Assembly (NCBI RefSeq): GCF_015752315.1 | Contig: NZ_JADOVJ010000001.1 | Coordinates: 3,278,501-3,342,500, forward strand | Source: Nocardioides luteus | GTDB lineage: Bacteria > Actinomycetota > Actinomycetes > Propionibacteriales > Nocardioidaceae | Direction: 5' to 3' | Length of the DNA stretch: 64,000 bases | Shown here: in pieces, positions 26,206 to 34,512 of the stretch | How the letters are laid out: the number at the start of each line of letters is the position of its first letter | Position numbering within the stretch: position 1 is the first letter of the stretch | Program-made: the position numbers and the translations under genes | The notes under the pieces: model-generated | Database searches by the model: none | The model's input: the letters and a program-made list of their open reading frames with translations, nothing else | What the model was told of the DNA's origin: nothing

Positions 26206-26559
26206 CTACCCGCGAGCGGCGAGGATCCCGCGCGGGTCGAAGGCGACCCGGATCTCGGTGATCAGCCCGTCCTCGACGCGCATCCAGTTGGCGGTCGGGG
26301 CGGGCTCGGCGACGGTGGTGTGCAGGTCGAACCAGGTGATCACGCTCGGCCCCTCGGCGAGCCGCTCCTTCACCTCGATCCTGTCGAGCACCTGCGCCAT
26401 CCCCTCCAGGCCGGCGACGCACTCGTCGGCGCCTGAGATCGTGGCGAGCGGGCCGGCGAAGCTCACCTCGTCGGCCAGCAGCGAGCGCAGGCGGGCGAAG
26501 TCGCGCTCCTGCCAGGCGGTGAAGTACGTCTCGGCGAGCTCGGCAGCGGATGCGGTCAT
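26206..26559 (-). CDS. SnoaL-like/NTF2 fold protein
   Basis: A 117-residue protein of the NTF2/SnoaL-like fold. The start MTASAAELAETYFTAWQERD is the typical first helix, followed by FARLRSLLADEVSFAGPLA, and a C-terminal VEDGLITEIRVAFDPRG strand pair. These proteins form cone-shaped pockets and are enzymes or ligand binders; the activity cannot be told here. It is divergent from the LysR gene with a 99-bp gap, so it is a good candidate target of that regulator. Confidence 0.78.
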   Translation of the reverse strand: MTASAAELAETYFTAWQERDFARLRSLLADEVSFAGPLATISGADECVAGLEGMAQVLDRIEVKERLAEGPSVITWFDLHTTVAEPAPTANWMRVEDGLITEIRVAFDPRGILAARG

Positions 26560-26658
26560 CGGGTCTCCTCAGGTCGGTTCGATTTTCACCACCCAGCCTG
26601 ACCGGGATCGATTCAGCACTCAAACAGATAGTTCTGCTGGTTGCTAGCATCAATGCTT

Positions 26659-27528
26659 ATGGAGATCGGACAGCTCCGCTACTTCGTCGCCGTCGTCGAC
26701 CACGGCTCGTTCACGGCCGCGGCGCAGCGGCTCCACGTCAGCCAGTCGGGAATCAGTGCCCAGCTCGCCAAGCTCGAGCGCGAGCTCGGGCACGACCTGC
26801 TCGTCCGGGGGCCTCGCAGCGTACGGCTGACCCATGCCGGCGAGACCCTCCTCCCTCGCGCCCGCGAGGCGATCCGGGCGATCGAGGGCGTGCGGCAGAG
26901 CGCCGACGAGCTGAGCGACCTCATCCGGGGCCACGTACGCCTCGGGATGATCGCCGGCTGCACGATCCCCGGTTTCCTCGACGCCGTCGCCACCTTCCAC
27001 CGGGAGCACCCCGGCGTCGGCGTCGAGCTCGTCGAGGACACCTCCGACCGCCTCCAGCGGCGTACGTTGGCCGGCGAGCTCGATTTGAGCCTGATCTCCC
27101 ATGCGGGACCTGTCATCGACGGCCTGGCCACGGAGTCGGTCAGCGACGAGCGGCTCGCGGTGATCACGCCGGCCGGCCATCGTCTCGCCAACGCGCGGCC
27201 GCGGCTCGCCGATCTCCACGCGGAGACGGTGCTGTGCATCCCACCCGGGACGGGCGTACGGACGGCTCTGGAGCAGTCGTGCGCCCGGGCCGGGGTGGAG
27301 CCGAAGGTCGACCTGTCCGGGTCGAACCCGGAGACGCTGCTCGGGCTCACCGCGCGCGGGCTGGGGGTCTGCGTGCTGGCCGAGTCGATGGCGGCCGGGA
27401 CGGATCTGGTCGCGACGCCGATCGTGGATGCGGAGGTGCGCGCCGGTCTGGCGCTCGTGATCCGGGAGGGCGACCAGCAGCGCGCCAGCCGCCGGCTCCA
27501 CGGCCTGCTTCAGGCTGCGCTGACCTGA
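26659..27528 (+). CDS. LysR family transcriptional regulator
   Basis: This 289-residue activator/repressor begins MEIGQLRYFVAVVDHGSFTA, the standard LysR start, with the winged helix completed by AAQRLHVSQSGISAQLAKLE. The remaining 200 residues form the periplasmic-binding-like effector domain. An ATG two codons earlier and a TTG at 26641 are possible starts; 26659 gives the family-typical N-terminus. It is divergent from a SnoaL-like gene. A TGCTAGCA palindrome lies just upstream of the start. Its 3' end overlaps the convergent DUF3159 gene by 19 bases. Confidence 0.9.
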   Translation: MEIGQLRYFVAVVDHGSFTAAAQRLHVSQSGISAQLAKLERELGHDLLVRGPRSVRLTHAGETLLPRAREAIRAIEGVRQSADELSDLIRGHVRLGMIAGCTIPGFLDAVATFHREHPGVGVELVEDTSDRLQRRTLAGELDLSLISHAGPVIDGLATESVSDERLAVITPAGHRLANARPRLADLHAETVLCIPPGTGVRTALEQSCARAGVEPKVDLSGSNPETLLGLTARGLGVCVLAESMAAGTDLVATPIVDAEVRAGLALVIREGDQQRASRRLHGLLQAALT

Positions 27529-28163
27529 GGATGGCGCAGCCCGGGGTGGTCCTCGGGCAAGGAGCGGCGCAGCACGAACCAGCTCACCAGCAGGCAGAGC
27601 GCGACCAGGGGCCAGCTGAGCGCGACCCGGGCGATCGCCAGGGCGACCACGTCGCCGGACCACCACAGCGGGCCGAAGATCGCGACCCGGATGACGTACT
27701 GACAGACCCAGACCCAGCTCGCCAGCGCATAGCCGCGCAGCAGGACGGGATCGCGGCGCCAGGCACCGCGCTGGCGCAGCACCAGGCCGACGACCACGCC
27801 GAGCAGCGGCCAGCGGAACGCGATGCTGACCACCCACACCAGGGCGCTGGCCGCGTTGGCCGCGAGCTGGACCACGAAGAAGTCCTCTGCCCGCCCCGTA
27901 CGCAGCGCGATCATCGCCGCGACCGCGACCCCCGCCACCCCCAGCAGCACAGCGCGCGGCTTGCGCCCCTTGCGCCACTGCCAGACGGCCACGAGCGCGG
28001 CCAGGCCGAGCGCCACCACCGTCGCAACCCACAGCTCCCCGCTGACCAGCCAGCCGGCCACGAAGGCGACCGGCGGCACCGTGGCGTCGATCGCGCCGCG
28101 GGCTCCTCCGAGGAGGTCGGCCAGGGTCTCGGCGTCGTCGTCGCGGCGGTCGGTCGTCGTCAC
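27510..28163 (-). CDS. DUF3159 membrane protein
   Basis: This 217-residue protein has about five to six hydrophobic helices and fits DUF3159, an actinobacterial membrane family. The conserved start of the domain is ETLADLLGGARGAIDATVPP, and a later RTGRAEDFFVVQLAANAAS segment is also typical. The role is unknown. The start is uncertain. I give the GTG at 28163, which could be a leaderless start with TACCCT seven bases upstream. An ATG at 28196 would add 11 residues and place the nearby palindrome inside the gene. Open frame continues further up only through tandem repeats. Confidence 0.75.
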   Translation of the reverse strand: MTTTDRRDDDAETLADLLGGARGAIDATVPPVAFVAGWLVSGELWVATVVALGLAALVAVWQWRKGRKPRAVLLGVAGVAVAAMIALRTGRAEDFFVVQLAANAASALVWVVSIAFRWPLLGVVVGLVLRQRGAWRRDPVLLRGYALASWVWVCQYVIRVAIFGPLWWSGDVVALAIARVALSWPLVALCLLVSWFVLRRSLPEDHPGLRHPQVSAA

Positions 28164-28166
28164 GCG

Positions 28167-28184
28167 AGTAAGGGTAGCCTTACT
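28167..28184. promoter_or_regulatory. Iron-box-like palindrome before DUF3159
   Basis: AGTAAGG-GTAG-CCTTACT is a perfect 7+4+7 inverted repeat that contains TAGCCT, the centre of the DtxR/IdeR consensus. By my alignment about 12 of 19 positions agree with that consensus, which is borderline. It lies four bases upstream of the GTG start of the DUF3159 gene, so it would overlap the core promoter. Iron-dependent repression is a hypothesis only. Confidence 0.4.
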
Positions 28185-28195
28185 AGCAAGTGGCA

Positions 28196-28300
28196 TGACG
28201 TCTCGGGCCGCCGAAGTGACGCCTCGCCCGGCCGGGGTGACGCCTCGCCCGGCACAGCTGACGCCTCGGCCCGCGGGGGTGACGGCTCGGCAAAATTTCA
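28196..28300. repeat. Five tandem 21-bp repeats
   Basis: TGACG(T/C/G)CTCGG/C units start at 28196, 28217, 28238, 28259 and 28280, exactly 21 bp apart. The first ten bases of each unit are best conserved. The array fills half of the 243-bp gap between the divergent DUF3159 and PHP-domain genes. The spacing equals two helical turns, so all copies face the same side of the DNA. The period is also seven codons, so the array would encode a GRGVTPA-like heptad if the DUF3159 frame were extended. Confidence 0.75.
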
Positions 28301-28406
28301 CCGGGAGGGCAACCGGGCGACGTACCCCGGCCATCCGGCGCCGATTGGCTCTGAGCGCCGCTGCTCGGGCACGCGGAGACGGCTTATCTCACGCGGAGGA
28401 TTCAAC

Positions 28407-30170
28407 GTGTCACACGAGCACCACTCCCACTCGCACGGGCCCGACGGTCACCACCACGCCCACGAGCACGGCCACGAGCACGGCCACTCCCACTCTCACT
28501 CCCACGAGGTCGACGAGATCACCCTCGCCGCCTCCTCGGACGCGTCCGACAGCGACCTGCGTCCCGCCGAGGTCTCCCGGCGCAACCTGCTCCGCGCCGC
28601 CGGCATCGCCGGTGCGGTGACCGCCGGGATGGCGGGCATGACCGGCGTGACCCCGGCGATGGCCGAGACCGCGACCGCCACCGCCCGGACCGGCAACCGG
28701 GCCACCATCCGGCACTGGCTCGCCGGCGACCACCACATCCACACCCAGCACAGCTCGGACGCGATGTACCGGGTCATCGACCAGGCGCAGCACGGCGCGG
28801 CGTACGGCCTGGACTGGCTGGTCATCACCGACCACGGCGGCGCGACCCACGCCAAGCTCGGCGTCGAGCTGGTCAACCCCGACATCGTGGCCGCGCGCAA
28901 GGTCCTCAAGGACACCCTGATCTTCCAGGGGCTGGAGTGGAACATCCCGGCCGCCGAGCACGGCACCGTCTTCGTCGCCCCGGGCGCCCACGAGGTCGCC
29001 GTGCTCAAGTAGTTCGAGAACGACTACGACGGCTCGGTCAAGGGCGCCAGCGGCAACTCCCCAGAGAACGAGGCGCTCGCCGTCGCCGGCATCCAGTGGC
29101 TCGGCAAGCAGGTCGACAAGCGCCGCGTCGCGGACGCCCTCTTCCTGGCCAACCACCCGGCCCGCAACGGCATCGACAGCCCGCACGAGGTGCGCGGCTG
29201 GCGTGACGCCGACCCGCGGATCGCGATCGGCTGGGAGGGTGCCCCCGGCCACCAGGCAGCCGGTCTGCCCGCCGGCTACGGTCCCGGCAGTGCCCGTGGC
29301 TACTACGGCAACGGCCCCGGCCCGAACTCCTTCCCCGGCTACCCCGCCGAGTCCTACCGCTCCTGGGGCGGCTTCGACTGGTTCACCTCGACCGTCGGCG
29401 GCCTGTGGGACTCGCTGCTCGCCGAGGGCAAGCCGTGGTCGATCAGCGCCAACTCCGACTCGCACGTCAACTGGGGCGACACCTCGCGCCGCCCCGACGG
29501 CTCGGACTCGGCGTACTTCAACGCCAACGGCCGCTACGGCGACCCGGTCTACGCCGGCTCGGTCAACAACACCGCCGGTGACTTCTGGCCGGGCTACTAT
29601 AGCCGTACCCACGTCGGCGCCACCGAGCGCAGCTACGGCGCGGTCATGAAGGGCCTGCGCAACGGCCGGGTCTGGGTCGACCACGGCGCGCTGGTGAAGT
29701 CGGTCGACGTCCGCGTCGTCTCCTCCGACGGCGGCTCGGAGAGCCTCGGCGGCACCCTGAAGGCCAAGAAGGGCAGCCGGATCTCGCTGGTCGTCACCAT
29801 CGCCGCCCAGGACGTGCCGAACTGGTCGCAGTTCATCCCGTCGCTCAACCGGGTCGACGTGATCCGGGGCGCGGTCGACCCGACGTACGTCTCGGACCGC
29901 GACACCTGGAAGGCGCCCGACACCAAGGTGATCGAGCAGACCGACACCTCGGGCCGCACCGGCACCTTCCAGCTGCGCTACGACCTCGGTCGCGTCGAGG
30001 AGGCGTTCTACGTACGCGTCCGCGGCACCGACGCCAACCGGTTCCAGCCCGGCTACCTCGGTGCGAGCGTCGACCCGGCCGGTCCCGCGATCGACGTCGT
30101 CGGCGACGCCGACCCGTGGGTCGACCTGTGGTTCTACACCAACCCGGTCTGGGTCGTCCCGACTCGATGA
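28407..30170 (+). pseudogene. Tat-exported PHP-domain phosphoesterase, interrupted by one TAG
   Basis: A 588-codon gene in one frame from the GTG at 28407, broken only by TAG at 29010-29012 (codon 202). Protein similarity continues without shift on both sides (AVLK, stop, FENDYDG). Residues 1-33 carry 16 His. A twin-arginine signal follows (SRRNLLRAAGIAG, residues 57-69), then a PHP metal-binding domain: DHHIHTQHSS near 110, VITDHGG, ANHPARNGI and SANSDSHVNWGD. It should be an exported metal-dependent phosphoesterase. CAG to TAG is the simplest lesion. Readthrough or a base-call error are alternatives. The next gene overlaps its stop by ATGA, so the operon is otherwise intact. Confidence 0.8.
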
Positions 30171-30703
30171 CCACCCTGGCCGTCGACACCGACGCCCGGG
30201 ATCTCGCCGGCGCCGAGCACCTCGTCCATCGCCTGGACGAGGTGCTCGGCGCGGGCCGGCCCGAGGATGCGTACGTCATCAGCACCCATGTCGTGCGCGA
30301 GCCGACCGCCCGCTTCGTGGCCGTCCTGGACTGGCCCGGCGGCCCGGCGGTCGAGGAGCTGACCGCGCTGCTCGCCGACCGGCTCCCCGATGCGTACGTC
30401 ACCCTCGACTCCCCCGCGATCGCCGAGGCGGAGGCCCGGACCGCCGGCCGCCTGGCCCGCTACCCGGGCCGGAGGAGCATCGAGACCGTCACCACGGTGG
30501 CCGCGGTCGAGGCCGGCAGCGTCGTCGACGCCGTCGAAGGCCTGGCCGGGATCGACCTCGAGCCCGCGGACACCCTCGACCTCACCGGGTTCGCGCGGCC
30601 GGTGTGGCGCGAGGGGCGCTGCGTGCTCCTGGTCCAGCGGGCCGCCGCCGGCCTGGTGCCGTTCGAGGCCCGCCACCAGATCCCCTGCTGCTCCGACCAC
30701 TGA
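30167..30703 (+). CDS. Hypothetical protein downstream of the PHP gene
   Basis: A 178-residue protein whose ATG overlaps the PHP gene stop by four bases, so the two are translationally coupled. It looks cytosolic, with no signal peptide. It is Ala/Asp/Val-rich, with two helix-strand repeats: AEHLVHRLDEVLGAG and VVREPTARFVAVLDWPGG. The C-terminus ends in an unusual CCSDH. I know no family for it. If the amber codon in the PHP gene blocks translation, expression of this gene would drop too. Coding-type composition and the overlap support that it is real. Confidence 0.65.
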   Translation: MTTLAVDTDARDLAGAEHLVHRLDEVLGAGRPEDAYVISTHVVREPTARFVAVLDWPGGPAVEELTALLADRLPDAYVTLDSPAIAEAEARTAGRLARYPGRRSIETVTTVAAVEAGSVVDAVEGLAGIDLEPADTLDLTGFARPVWREGRCVLLVQRAAAGLVPFEARHQIPCCSDH

Positions 30704-30726
30704 GACCAGCCACCGATCGAGAAGCC

Positions 30727-31362
30727 TCAGACCGACGCGGAACCCCGCGGCAGTGGCGCCTCCCAGTGGCGCCACATCGCCAGCAGCCGCCACCCGGAGC
30801 AGGTCACGAACGCGACCGCCATGGCGAGTGTCGCGGGTATCCCGGCGTAGAGCCCGAAGGCCGCGACCGCGGCGCCGGCGAAGGCCGGGATGGCGTAGAA
30901 GACGCTGCGGCGCAGGATGATCGGGACCCGTCCGGCGAGCACGTCGCGGATCGCGCCGCCGCCCACGCCCGTGGCCAGGCCCATGATCGCGGCCGCGAGC
31001 GGGGAGAGGCCGAAGTCGAGCGCCTTGACGGCGCCGGCGATGACGAACAGCCCCAGCCCGAGGGCGTCGAAGACGTTGACCATGGGCTCCAGGCGGCCCA
31101 GCGCGGGGTGGAAGAAGAAGGTCAGCAGACCGGCCGTCATCGGCACCACGAGGTAGCGCCAGTCGGAGAGCGCGGCGACCGGCGTCGCGCCGATGGCCAT
31201 GTCACGCAGGAAGCCGCCGCCGAGACCGGTGACGCAGGCGAGGACGATCACGCCGAAGATGTCGAGCTCCTTGCGGACCGCCATCAGGCCTCCGGAGAGC
31301 GCGAAGACGAAGCACCCGACCAGGTCGAGCACGAGAAGGGTCAGCGACTGTTCCACTGCCAA
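30727..31362 (-). CDS. TRIC-type cation channel family protein (UPF0126, YicG-like)
   Basis: A 211-residue membrane protein with seven hydrophobic helices and an internal repeat. GLGGGFLRDMAIG in the first half and GVGGGAIRDVLAG in the second are the family's duplicated glycine-rich motifs. Bacterial and animal TRIC-type channels share this duplicated fold and conduct monovalent cations. I place the start at a TTG (31362, MAVEQSLTLL) because GAGG lies seven bases upstream. A GTG two codons further and an ATG at 31419 are alternatives. It is divergent from sepH. Confidence 0.85.
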   Translation of the reverse strand: MAVEQSLTLLVLDLVGCFVFALSGGLMAVRKELDIFGVIVLACVTGLGGGFLRDMAIGATPVAALSDWRYLVVPMTAGLLTFFFHPALGRLEPMVNVFDALGLGLFVIAGAVKALDFGLSPLAAAIMGLATGVGGGAIRDVLAGRVPIILRRSVFYAIPAFAGAAVAAFGLYAGIPATLAMAVAFVTCSGWRLLAMWRHWEAPLPRGSASV

Positions 31363-31480
31363 ATGGTCGCCTCGTTGATCGCGAAAACCCCAAATGCCAC
31401 GGCCTCGCGGCATGGGCACCCCATACGATGACGGTCAGTGGCGTAGGGTCGTCACAACCGTTTCTAGAATTGAGAAGAGG

Positions 31481-32524
31481 ATGTCGGCCGAAGGATTGCC
31501 TTTGACTCCGGGCCAGCTCGAAGAGCAGGCACCGGATGAGGTTGGTCCCGTCCTTCTGCGGCTCATCTCGGTCAGTGACGATGGTCTACGCATGCTTCTC
31601 GTCGATGACGAGGATCGTGAATACACCGCCGACATCGACGACCGTCTCCGTGCAGCACTCGAGGCTGTGTCGACCCGCCGATCGGAGCAAACCGTGAACA
31701 AGACCCCGAGCAGCAGCCTGCGGCCCCGTGACATTCAGACCCGTATCCGTGCGGGCGAGAGTGCCGAGGAGGTCGCCGCTGTCGCCGGCACCACGGTCGA
31801 GAAGATCTTGGCCTTCGCCGGTCCCGTCCTCGCCGAGCGCGAGCACATGGCGCAGCGTGCCCAGCAGGCTTCCGTACGCCGTCGGCCCGGTGAGGCCGCC
31901 AGCACCGCCCGCACCCTGGGCGAGGCCGTCAGCGCCCACTTCCAGACGATGTACGTCGACCCCGACTCGGTCAACTGGGACTCCTACCGGCGTCCCGACG
32001 GGCGCTGGAAGCTCACCGGTGAATACGAGACCGCCGAGCGCTCCGGCATCGCCGAGCTGACCTACGACGCCCCCGGCAACTACGTCGAGCTCGACAACGA
32101 CGACGCCCGGTGGCTGACCGGCGAGAAGCTCGAGGCCGCTGCGCCCGAGCCGGAGCCGGTCGTCACCGACGACATGCTCGCCGCCCGCCGGCGCCGCGCG
32201 AAGAGCCCGGCCCCGGCCGCACCGGCCACCCCTCCCCCGGCTCCCAAGCCGGTCCCGGCGGCCAAGGCCGCGAAGCCGGACCCGGTCGATGTGGACACCC
32301 CGCTCGAGGCCTTCCTGGGCGACGAGAGCCCGACCGAGAAGCAGGCAGCGGTCCCGGCCGAGCCGGAGCCCGTCGCCGAGCCGATCGCCGAGCCGGCAGC
32401 CGCCGAGGCAGAACCCGCCGAGGAGGCCCCGCAGAAGCCCGCCAAGAAGGCGTCCTCGCGCCGCAAGCGCGCCTCGGTGCCGAGCTGGGACGAGATCATG
32501 TTCGGCGGCGGCAAGCAGGACTGA
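31481..32524 (+). CDS. sepH: Cell-division protein SepH
   Basis: This 347-residue protein matches SepH, the actinobacterial septation protein that binds and stimulates FtsZ assembly. An N-terminal DUF3071 region (about residues 25-190) contains LRLISVSDDG, SLRPRDIQTRIRAGESAEEV (a helix-turn-helix-like motif), and PVLAEREHMAQRAQ. The C-terminal half is a Pro/Ala/Glu-rich disordered linker ending in a short conserved SWDEIMFGGGK motif. The ATG at 31481 follows GAGAAGAGG; about 25 residues precede the usual family start, so initiation slightly downstream is possible but no good codon exists. A hairpin terminator follows. Confidence 0.92.
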   Translation: MSAEGLPLTPGQLEEQAPDEVGPVLLRLISVSDDGLRMLLVDDEDREYTADIDDRLRAALEAVSTRRSEQTVNKTPSSSLRPRDIQTRIRAGESAEEVAAVAGTTVEKILAFAGPVLAEREHMAQRAQQASVRRRPGEAASTARTLGEAVSAHFQTMYVDPDSVNWDSYRRPDGRWKLTGEYETAERSGIAELTYDAPGNYVELDNDDARWLTGEKLEAAAPEPEPVVTDDMLAARRRRAKSPAPAAPATPPPAPKPVPAAKAAKPDPVDVDTPLEAFLGDESPTEKQAAVPAEPEPVAEPIAEPAAAEAEPAEEAPQKPAKKASSRRKRASVPSWDEIMFGGGKQD

Positions 32525-32544
32525 CAGACTCCTCACACCACGTT

Positions 32545-32571
32545 CACGGACCGGCCATCGGCCGGTCCGTG
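32545..32571 (+). terminator. Terminator after sepH
   Basis: CACGGACCGGCC-ATC-GGCCGGTCCGTG is a perfect 12-bp stem with a three-base loop, 20 bases after the sepH stop. A short T-poor tail follows, as in many actinobacterial terminators. Confidence 0.78.
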
Positions 32572-32680
32572 ATGCGTTGGGGAGCCGACCGACCAGTGTC
32601 GGGCTGGGGTCGGTCGGCGTTCATGCGCCACCGATGAAGTGAGTGGAGGCAAGCACTTTCACCTTTCTCGGAGGCCCCCG

Positions 32681-34363
32681 ATGCTCCTGCCCGAATCGCT
32701 GAGCCGACGCTCCCTCCTCTCCGGCACCGCCTCGACCGGTGTCACCGCAACCGCCGCCATGCTGCTCGGCACCGGCTCGATCCCCGCCGACGCCGTGTCC
32801 GTCAAGACCGTCAAGCCGCTCTCCCGCTACCCGTTCACCCTGGGCGTCGCCTCCGGCGACCCGCTCCCCAACTCCGTCGTGCTCTGGACCCGCCTCGCCC
32901 CCGAGCCGCTCGCCGCCGACGGTCTCGGCGGCATGCCGCAGGAGCCGGTCAAGGTCCGCTGGCAGGTCGCGGAGGATCCCCTCTTCCGCAAGGTCGTCAA
33001 GGCCGGCACGGTCACCGCCACCCCCAACTTCGGGCACTCGGTCCACCCCGAGGTGTGGGGTCTGCGCCCTGGCCGCGACTACTGGTACCGGTTCATGGCG
33101 GCCGGCGAGGTCAGCCAGACCGGTCACACCCGGACCGCCCCGGCGTACGGCTCCCCGCTGGCACGGATGAGCTTCGCCTTCGCCTCCTGCGCGCTCTACA
33201 GCCACGGCTTCTACACCGCCTACCGGCACCTGGCGGACGAGGACGTCGACGTCGTCTTCCACCTGGGCGACTACCTGTACGAGTCCGGCGTCACCGCCGA
33301 GAACAACTGGCGCCGGACCACGGTCGACCCCTCGCTGGCCGGGGAGACCCTGGACCTGGCGCGCTACCGCCAGCAGTACGGCCTCTACAAGTCCGACCCG
33401 GACCTGATGGCCGCCCACCAGTCGCACGCGTTCGTGGTCGCCCCCGACGACCACGAGATCGAGAACAACTGGGCCGACGAGATCCCCGAGGAGCGCAGCC
33501 AGTCGCAGGGCGCGCTGTGGATGCCGCGGCGTACGGCTGCCTTCCAGGCCTACTACGAGCACCTGCCGTTCCGGGCCAGCTCGCTGCCCGACGGACCGGA
33601 CATGCAGATCTACCGGAACCTGCGCTACGGCGACCTGGTCGACTTCAACGTGCTCGACACCCGGCAGTACCGCGACGACCAGGCCTACGGCGACGGCAGC
33701 GACCCGGCGAGCCCGGAGCTGACGCCGGACATCTACGACCCGTCGCGCTCGATGATGGGTCTCGAGCAGGAGGCGTGGCTGCAGCGCAACTGGCGGCAGT
33801 CGACCGCCCGCTGGCAGGTGCTCGCCAACCAGGCGCCGATGGCCGAGACGGACCTCGACGAGACCGAGGCCAAGACCCTCTACATGGACCCGTGGGACGG
33901 CTACATCGCCAACCGCAACCGGCTCCTCGAGGGCGCCCGCACCAGCGGGATCGAGAACCTCGTGGTCATCACCGGCGACCGGCACCACAACTACGCCAGC
34001 AACCTGCTGGCCGACTACGACGACCCCGAGTCAGCCGTCGTCGGCAGCGAGTTCGTCGGCACCTCCATCGCCAGCGGCGGAGACGGCGCCGACATGACCA
34101 CCGGCGGCGAGAGCCTGCTCCGGGCCAACGACCACCTGAAGTTCTTCAACAGCCAGCGCGGCTACGTACGCGTCAGGGTCACGCCCGACGAGCTCTCCAG
34201 CGACTTCCGGGTCGTGCCGTACGTCGAGCGCCGGGGTGCCCCGATCTCCACCCGCGCGACCTACGTCGTCGAGAACGGTCGCCCCGGCGTCCAGCTCGAC
34301 ACCCAGAACGCGGCCGTCGGCACGAAGTACGCCGACGTGCCCATGCCGACGCTCAACCGCTGA
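32681..34363 (+). CDS. phoD: PhoD-type alkaline phosphatase, Tat-exported
   Basis: This 560-residue protein has a Tat signal (SRRSLLSGTAS, residues 8-18) and then the PhoD fold. An N-terminal beta domain (FTLGVASGDPLPNSVVLWTR) is followed by the metallophosphatase core: SFAFASC, HLGDYLYE, APDDHEIENN and ITGDRHHNYAS. PhoD uses iron and calcium to release phosphate from mono- and diesters outside the cell, and is normally induced by phosphate limitation. I see no clear PHO box in the short upstream gap. CGGAGG precedes the ATG. It sits inside the otherwise conserved sepH-tdk region, so may be an insertion relative to relatives. Confidence 0.92.
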   Translation: MLLPESLSRRSLLSGTASTGVTATAAMLLGTGSIPADAVSVKTVKPLSRYPFTLGVASGDPLPNSVVLWTRLAPEPLAADGLGGMPQEPVKVRWQVAEDPLFRKVVKAGTVTATPNFGHSVHPEVWGLRPGRDYWYRFMAAGEVSQTGHTRTAPAYGSPLARMSFAFASCALYSHGFYTAYRHLADEDVDVVFHLGDYLYESGVTAENNWRRTTVDPSLAGETLDLARYRQQYGLYKSDPDLMAAHQSHAFVVAPDDHEIENNWADEIPEERSQSQGALWMPRRTAAFQAYYEHLPFRASSLPDGPDMQIYRNLRYGDLVDFNVLDTRQYRDDQAYGDGSDPASPELTPDIYDPSRSMMGLEQEAWLQRNWRQSTARWQVLANQAPMAETDLDETEAKTLYMDPWDGYIANRNRLLEGARTSGIENLVVITGDRHHNYASNLLADYDDPESAVVGSEFVGTSIASGGDGADMTTGGESLLRANDHLKFFNSQRGYVRVRVTPDELSSDFRVVPYVERRGAPISTRATYVVENGRPGVQLDTQNAAVGTKYADVPMPTLNR

Positions 34364-34510
34364 CCGCTGGTCGAGCCGCCGGAGCCGCTAGGCGAAGGCG
34401 TGTCGAGACCAACACAGTCCCGTCGAGCGCCGACAGGACTGTGTTGGTCTCGACACGCTCGGCCGCAGGCGGCCTCGCGGCTCGACCAGCGGAGCGGCTC
34501 GACCAGCGGG
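34364..34510. repeat. Long palindromic repeat, copy 1 (with partial third arm)
   Basis: Outer arms 34364-34379 and 34477-34492 (CCGCTGGTCGAGCCGC and complement) and inner arms 34399-34420 and 34436-34457 (22 bp, perfect) form a long hairpin. An extra right-arm fragment follows to 34510. It lies between the convergent phoD and tdk genes, one base after the phoD stop, and probably ends both transcripts. A second copy is at 45223-45350. The inner stems differ in length but remain paired in both, so the structure is kept. Confidence 0.85.
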
Positions 34511-34512
34511 TG

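Noticed and set aside
28196..28300. 21-bp repeats as a CRISPR array.
   Set aside because: The repeats are contiguous without spacers and only 21 bp in period, and no cas gene is nearby.
29010..29012. TAG as a pyrrolysine or other recoded codon.
   Set aside because: Pyrrolysine genes are not expected in this group and none is visible here. A nonsense mutation or base-call error is simpler.
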